In this document: piece by piece, positions 45,679-64,000 of the stretch | Position numbering within the stretch: the stretch's first letter is position 1 | How the letters are laid out: the number at the start of each line of letters is the position of its first letter | NCBI GenBank assembly: GCA_963693365.1 | Contig: CAVNZM010000011.1 | Span: forward strand, 6,696,001 to 6,760,000 | Direction of reading: 5' to 3' | DNA from: Amoebidium appalachense | Taxonomy: Eukaryota > Ichthyosporea | Length of the DNA: 64,000 bases | The notes under the pieces: model-generated | What the model was told of the DNA's origin: nothing | What the model saw: the letters and a program-made list of their open reading frames with translations, nothing else | Database searches by the model: none | Program-made: the position numbers and the translations under genes

Positions 45679-47002
45679 GGGGAGGGGGGGGGGGGAGGGG
45701 GGGGGGGGATGGAATCCGTCACAACGTTGTAAAACAGTGATTTTGGATTATGGGAGAAATGCATTAGAATTTGAAGCACCACTTTAATAAGTCGAATGAT
45801 TCTTGCCTGAAATCGATTTTGCTAGCAAAATACAGGGATAGGCGATGCAACAGTTTTTTTTGGCTTGGTTGGTGGCCTCTGTGAGGTTGCTACAATATAC
45901 TGTAACAACAAAAAATTCGAAAATTGTCACCCGTTGTATTCCCCCCTCTCACAACCGCCTCCCCCCTCGGACACGCGCATGTGCGCGTACACACACAACG
46001 CACACGTACCACGCACCCGCCCGTCCGCAGTATTGCACACACGCACACACGCACATTGTCAACGCAAATGCTCGCGCACACAGTCCCCCTATGCCTTTCC
46101 CCTTAAATTAATTTCTTTTCGGGTGTACAGCAACAGTCAGTTCACTCTCCTCCCCCCCCCCCCCCCCCCTCCCCCTCCCGCACCCCCGCACCCCTTTCCC
46201 CGTCTTTCTCCCTCCCTGTACGTCCGCCCACCCACCCACGCAAAAACGCCACAGCTAATATTAGAGATCATCGATGCGGTAGTGACGTCGACAGACTTTT
46301 CAGAGGCCCTGTAATTTGCAGGTTATACACGGGCAGCTTGGATATGAAAGTGATTCGGCATCTGCTGACGTGCATGTGCAGCCCAGGCCGTGAAGGGTTT
46401 GAGCAATTCTGGTGGAAAGGGGGTAGGTCTGGTGCAAACACGGCAAATCTGGTGTGCCTCAAAAACTGGTGCCGCCATGATGACGCAACCACCTGCCATT
46501 TTTGGCTTAGGAATGCATGCACGGCGGCCGGACCAATCGCAAGCTTCCGTTTAAAAACACCAGATTTACCTGCCCGCCAAAAATCGTTTTGACCAATCAA
46601 ATTGCTCCCCGTGGAAAGTATGTACCAGTTTTTCCTTGTGGAAGAATGCATCCAAATAAGGCAGTCTTTCTAACGGTTTAGGTAAAAACGAGACTTCCGG
46701 TTGCGCGGGGACTCATTTTGGGGGGGGCGGAGCTTCGAGGGGGTAAGGGATGGGGGTGGAGGGGGGTTAGGAGGAGGAATCCGTTGGTGGTGGCTTGCAA
46801 TTGGTATTGTTGACTCTGTTAGGTTAGTGTTTGACGGGCACGCTGTCCAAGTTTCTTTTGCCTCACGCAACGTTTAGGCACCACAGTAGAAACTGTGCTA
46901 GGCTTCAAAGGGCGTCACGACGCAGCTGCCAGGAGAGAGCCCGTCTCACATCTCACAAGGCAAGTTCGTTTAGATTAGTATACTGCACTACACATTTCAC
47001 TA

Positions 47003-47089
<87 letters not shown>

Positions 47090-47159
47090 ACACAACGTTA
47101 ACCCAGCACCGATTCATGCATTTTGCACAAGACGTGCAGGCTATGCATCCTTCATCCCC

Positions 47160-47429
47160 TTGTTTTTCGTTATGAAACACGTGCACTTCTTCATGCTCAC
47201 GCACAGAAGCACACACGTGTGTGCATGCAAACTCCCACACACAAATGCGCTAAAAACATTTAGCTGTGAGCTATGCATGTCGAGCCCCAAAGCTGACTCC
47301 TGTGCACGGGGTTTCAGAGTTTGGGCCCCACACGGCGTTCTCAAGACTCCGTGCAACTGCAATTTCAACCAGTACTGCAAGCGGCATCTAAGGCAAGGTT
47401 GTGTAAGATGGTTGCCTGTACGAAAATAG
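47160..47429 (+). CDS. hypothetical cysteine-rich exon or small ORF
   Basis: An 89-codon frame. Its second half (FSCELCMSSPKADSC ... CNCNFNQYCKRHLRQGC) has eight cysteines in about 45 residues, and an acceptor-like CATTTAG precedes that part. If spliced at 47397/47398 to the exon-like piece at 47720, the frame would close after about 14 residues. No signal peptide or family match is evident, and chance is possible. Confidence 0.18.
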   Translation: MFFVMKHVHFFMLTHRSTHVCACKLPHTNALKTFSCELCMSSPKADSCARGFRVWAPHGVLKTPCNCNFNQYCKRHLRQGCVRWLPVRK

Positions 47430-48326
47430 CACGTATCTACTTGGCTTTTCTACTCAGACGTTATACGACTTTGTTGCTTTGCAGAACAGTTGGAAAAGGG
47501 AGGGAGGGAGAAAAGTGGGGGGGGGGGGGGGGGGGGGAGGGTAATCCGTTAGTTAGGGTGTCTACATAGGAGTACATCGACACATGTCAGGCTAGAGTTA
47601 GGACCGTCCTACGAAGCCATGTCTAGAATACTTGGCCGGTGTCTAGTTCCTTGCTGCATTTTTCCTCACACATAGTGCTTGCTCTATTCATTCAAGCTAA
47701 CACACGTGTTGGGTTTCAGGAAGAAGGCTCACGGTACAACTATTATGGGATGACACCTGACAAGGTAAGCTCGTGTAAGATAGTGCACCGCAACGCGAGC
47801 TAAAAATAGGCACATGCACTTCGACGCGAACATCACAATGCGGCTTAGAATTCGTTCTCTTGCACACTTGGCTTGTTTGTGGCTATTTGTGAACCTCCTG
47901 CCTTGGCGTCACACGCACACCACTAGTTGCTTTCTCAGTGCCCTGGCGTGCATAGAAGCTCGGACACTGCAAAAACACCCACTGCAGCTGTTGGACGCCC
48001 CTCCCCCAAACCCCACCCCCACCCACCCATCCCACCCATCCCGGTCCCAACTTACAGCGGCACTCAAAAACACGGCACACAAATCACTTACTAGATGGAC
48101 ATCAGCATTTTTTTGCAATGGACACTGCCTGCACTAGCAGCAATCAGACCCCCCCCTTTTTAAATTTTTTTTTCATTTTTTTTTTTTGGCCCCCATCGTG
48201 TACAGAACACCTTTCTCATACAAAGACGTTTTTTTCAAGCCCCTACGGGCACAAACAAACACACATGCACCAGCACACACACGTGATACACACAAACACA
48301 ACAGCCACACGCGCCCCCCTCCCCCC

Positions 48327-48385
<59 letters not shown>

Positions 48386-50468
48386 ATGGCAGGTGTTGCC
48401 AATGGCGATCTGCGCAGTCAGCTCAGCTTTTCAACACTGCTTCAGTTACCGTTGTTTGCCAACGCCTACATCAAGGTCAACTGTGGACTACGGGTACCCA
48501 CGGCAAGCCGAACTTGGTAAGTAAGCTGTTTGATTTTTTAGATCTGTTTTTAAGGTTAAGATTCATCGCTTAATCTTATAGAATGTACACTTTTTGTAAC
48601 TGTTTGCTAGTGTATGCTAGTGATCAAAGATAGTGATGATGCAATGACTAAGATAGTTACACATCATAAGTTTGCTGCCTACCAGCCTTGGTGTGATGAT
48701 GACAGTTAAACTGTGACTCAGTTGAACTGTATGCTTGTGGTAATCTTGAAAAATTGTAGAAATGTAATGACTCAGAAGCTGTATTTAGACCTCGGGTGGT
48801 GAGGACTTAGAAAATTTTGGCTGTCGGCATGCTGTGCATGTCCGGCAGCCGGGACGGGGGGCCTCGTAGTGCGAGGCCTCCAAAAATAAATGCCTACGTC
48901 ATCATACATAATGGGCAGCATGATGTGCTGCACACAGGCTGCACGCAGCTGAGAAGAACATGCATGCACGCACGTACACGCCGCGAGGTGACATGACAGA
49001 CATGCGTGCATTTTAAACGTTAACGTTAATTTATGACCCAGGCTCTAGATATAGCAGACCATGCGCATGCATTTGAAGGTAAAAGCTTTTCTCAGCCAAG
49101 TTCGTTTGTTCGTTTCGAGTTTTGGCATACTGATAGATAGTATGCATACCGAGGCATCCTATGCATTTGCTGGCGTAAGCCGCGTAGCGTAGGGAACGTG
49201 TTGCTAATTCTTAGGATCCGGACAATATGATGTGATGTACATCAGTCTTACTAAACTGTGCTACGTCACCAATTCCCTACTACAGCTGGGGCTCCTGTAG
49301 CTAACGAAAGAAGTAGAAGTATTCGTGCGAACGGACTAACATGCGGCCTGTGGGAAAACTGTGAGCCTGCCTGAGCCTGCCACTATGTACTTCTTCAAAC
49401 AGTGGCCAAAATAGGTTCAAAAATATAATTATATATCAAAAGGACGGTTAGTGGGCCTATTAGGGCCACCAAGGAATGCCATAAAGATGTAATTATTCTT
49501 TATAATGGCAGTAGCTAGAATAAAATTTCACACCCCGAGGCTCAGGCGTGCGTGGTACACCGTCATGTGATCTATTCTGGTCCTTGCGCTGATTGGCTAA
49601 TACGTGCTATTGGTTGGGCACGCACCTATTTGGAGTAGGGCAAAATGTACCATGATGATAGCCGTTGGACTGTTGGCCTAACTTCAGTTACTATAAAAAG
49701 GTACAAATACTATTTGCTTTAGCTATGTTTAGTAACAGGCCAGTGTGCTCTATCATGCAACGTTGACGGTGCCCCGGGCTTGCGCATCGAAGTGAAACGA
49801 TACCCGACCGTTTCATTTTGTCAGTAGAGTCTGCTCTTAGTGTTAACGTTAGACACTGATGTGTCCTGAGGTCACACAATTTTGAAGGAACAAGTTACAT
49901 GTGGGCAGAGGTGCCAATAGATGTACAAGAGTTAGTAGCGCTTTTTTTAGTATAGTTGAGCAATCATTAATCCATGTTTAGGTAAACGGATCTTCAGTGC
50001 AACAGACGTTTGTGCTCTGCCGTTAATACACAATCTTCGAAAGTGACAGCGTGGTAGCTATGTAGTGGGCTGAGTTGAATTAATTGGTTATAACTACCCG
50101 AACGCTGCAGTCACTCTCCTTCTACGCCATATAGACTTCGGGACATAGCTGTATGCCTCGCAGATCTTCAGTTTTTCATTTTCATTTACCAACCCCTTTC
50201 CTTTGCGGTTGTTTCCTTAAACACACGTTCCAGGCCCCGTTGAACAGAGCGAACATAGGAGTAGCCGTATTCATTGGTTTAGGCAATGGTTGACTGTTGA
50301 ATTTCTGTGAACAATACTGGCGAATCCGCCCAACTCACTTCCTCTTACATCGTCTTTGCCAAAAGTCTGTCACCTTTCTTTCCCGTCTCTAGCACACAGC
50401 CAAGAATGTCATAGCACATCCATGATTACCTTCGAAATCTAGTCGTCTTTTGACACTGAACAAGCAAC

Positions 50469-63729
<13,261 letters not shown>

Positions 63730-63895
63730 GAGAGTTTGGTGCATGTGTAGTAAGGTTGAAGTTTTTGCAATTTCTTGGGTGTGTCTAAATAACTTTCCAA
63801 TCCTGCCATCTAGTACCATGAACTTATTACCATTCGTTTAGGGGAATGCACACATACATGAATGTTTGCATACACACACACACACACACACGCAT

Positions 63896-63927
<32 letters not shown>

Positions 63928-64000
63928 GCTCGCATACACGCACAAGCACTCGCACACGCACGCACACGCGTCACACACACACACACACGAGCGCGCGCAC
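63730..64000. other. 3' flank of the Ras GEF
   Basis: AT-moderate sequence to 63870, then interrupted (CA)n with CG-containing interruptions to the window end. No further gene is visible. Confidence 0.6.

Larger units (their letters stand above)
45140..50468. other. intergenic region between RPAC1 and the Ras GEF
   Basis: Contains G-rich low complexity at 45560-45710, C-rich and CA-rich tracts at 45940-46200, a perfect (CA)n at 47006-47087, a G-run at 47518-47538 and a C-run at 48318-48371. The rest is unique sequence. Exon-like pieces with plausible borders exist (for example 47720-47764 and 48393-48510) but belong to no recognisable protein. They could be 5'-UTR exons of the Ras GEF or a small unrecognised gene. 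48.6-50.4 kb holds nothing I can name. Confidence 0.5.

Noticed and set aside
46255-46592. Coding frames on both strands (LILEIIDAVVTSTDFSEAL plus; WRAGKSGVFKRKLAIGP minus)
   Set aside because: Opposing frames overlap, no domain is recognisable, and short inverted repeats suggest non-coding or element-derived sequence.

Overview
The window is nuclear DNA of an intron-rich eukaryote. It contains four multi-exon protein genes, one isolated exon of a fifth gene, and a very high load of microsatellites and C/G homopolymers in introns and intergenic DNA. There are no rRNA or tRNA genes, operons or prokaryotic signals that I can see. The gene set (TMEM144-like transporter, PDE9-like phosphodiesterase, RNA polymerase I/III subunit RPAC1, Ras GEF) fits an animal or a unicellular relative of animals. 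The divergent proteins and unusual Ras GEF architecture make a holozoan protist, for example an ichthyosporean, my low-confidence guess.

Layout. 1-1998: 3' flank with a foldback element and hairpins. 1999-12167 (-): TMEM144-like transporter, 9 exons, 384 aa. 12168-16145: divergent intergenic region with CA-rich tracts and a 178-bp inverted-repeat element. 16146-24363 (+): PDE9-like cyclic nucleotide phosphodiesterase with a very long Ser/Thr-rich tail. 24364-32618: mostly intergenic, holding one minus-strand exon of DNA polymerase beta (26835-26956) beside a ladder of degenerate copies of its own 5' edge. 32619-45139 (+): RPAC1/POLR1C, 11 exons, about 353 aa. 45140-50468: intergenic. 50469-63729 (+): Ras guanine nucleotide exchange factor, 14 exons, 660 aa, with a calponin-homology domain inserted inside the REM domain and an RA-like C-terminus. 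63730-64000: CA-rich flank.

Exon models were built by hand from splice sites, reading phase and recalled family alignments. Three models sum to an open frame only after allowing for one anomaly each: a CG acceptor at TMEM144 exon 8, a missing C in a C-run of the phosphodiesterase, and an extra base in RPAC1 exon 7. The Ras GEF model is clean.

The most interesting structure is in the introns. (1) In all five genes, exon edges are 'echoed': degenerate copies of an exon's 5' edge with its acceptor lie only upstream of the exon, and copies of a 3' edge with its donor lie only downstream. (2) A dispersed repeat family ending in poly-C is found only inside introns, and every copy I could orient is in the sense of the host gene. 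Its 452-bp form is tandemly arrayed in RPAC1 intron 6 and carries an 83-nt segment bounded by a good acceptor and a GTAAGC donor, which looks like a mobile cassette exon. (3) Several donors are the first unit of a (GT)n tract and several acceptors the last unit of a (CA)n tract.
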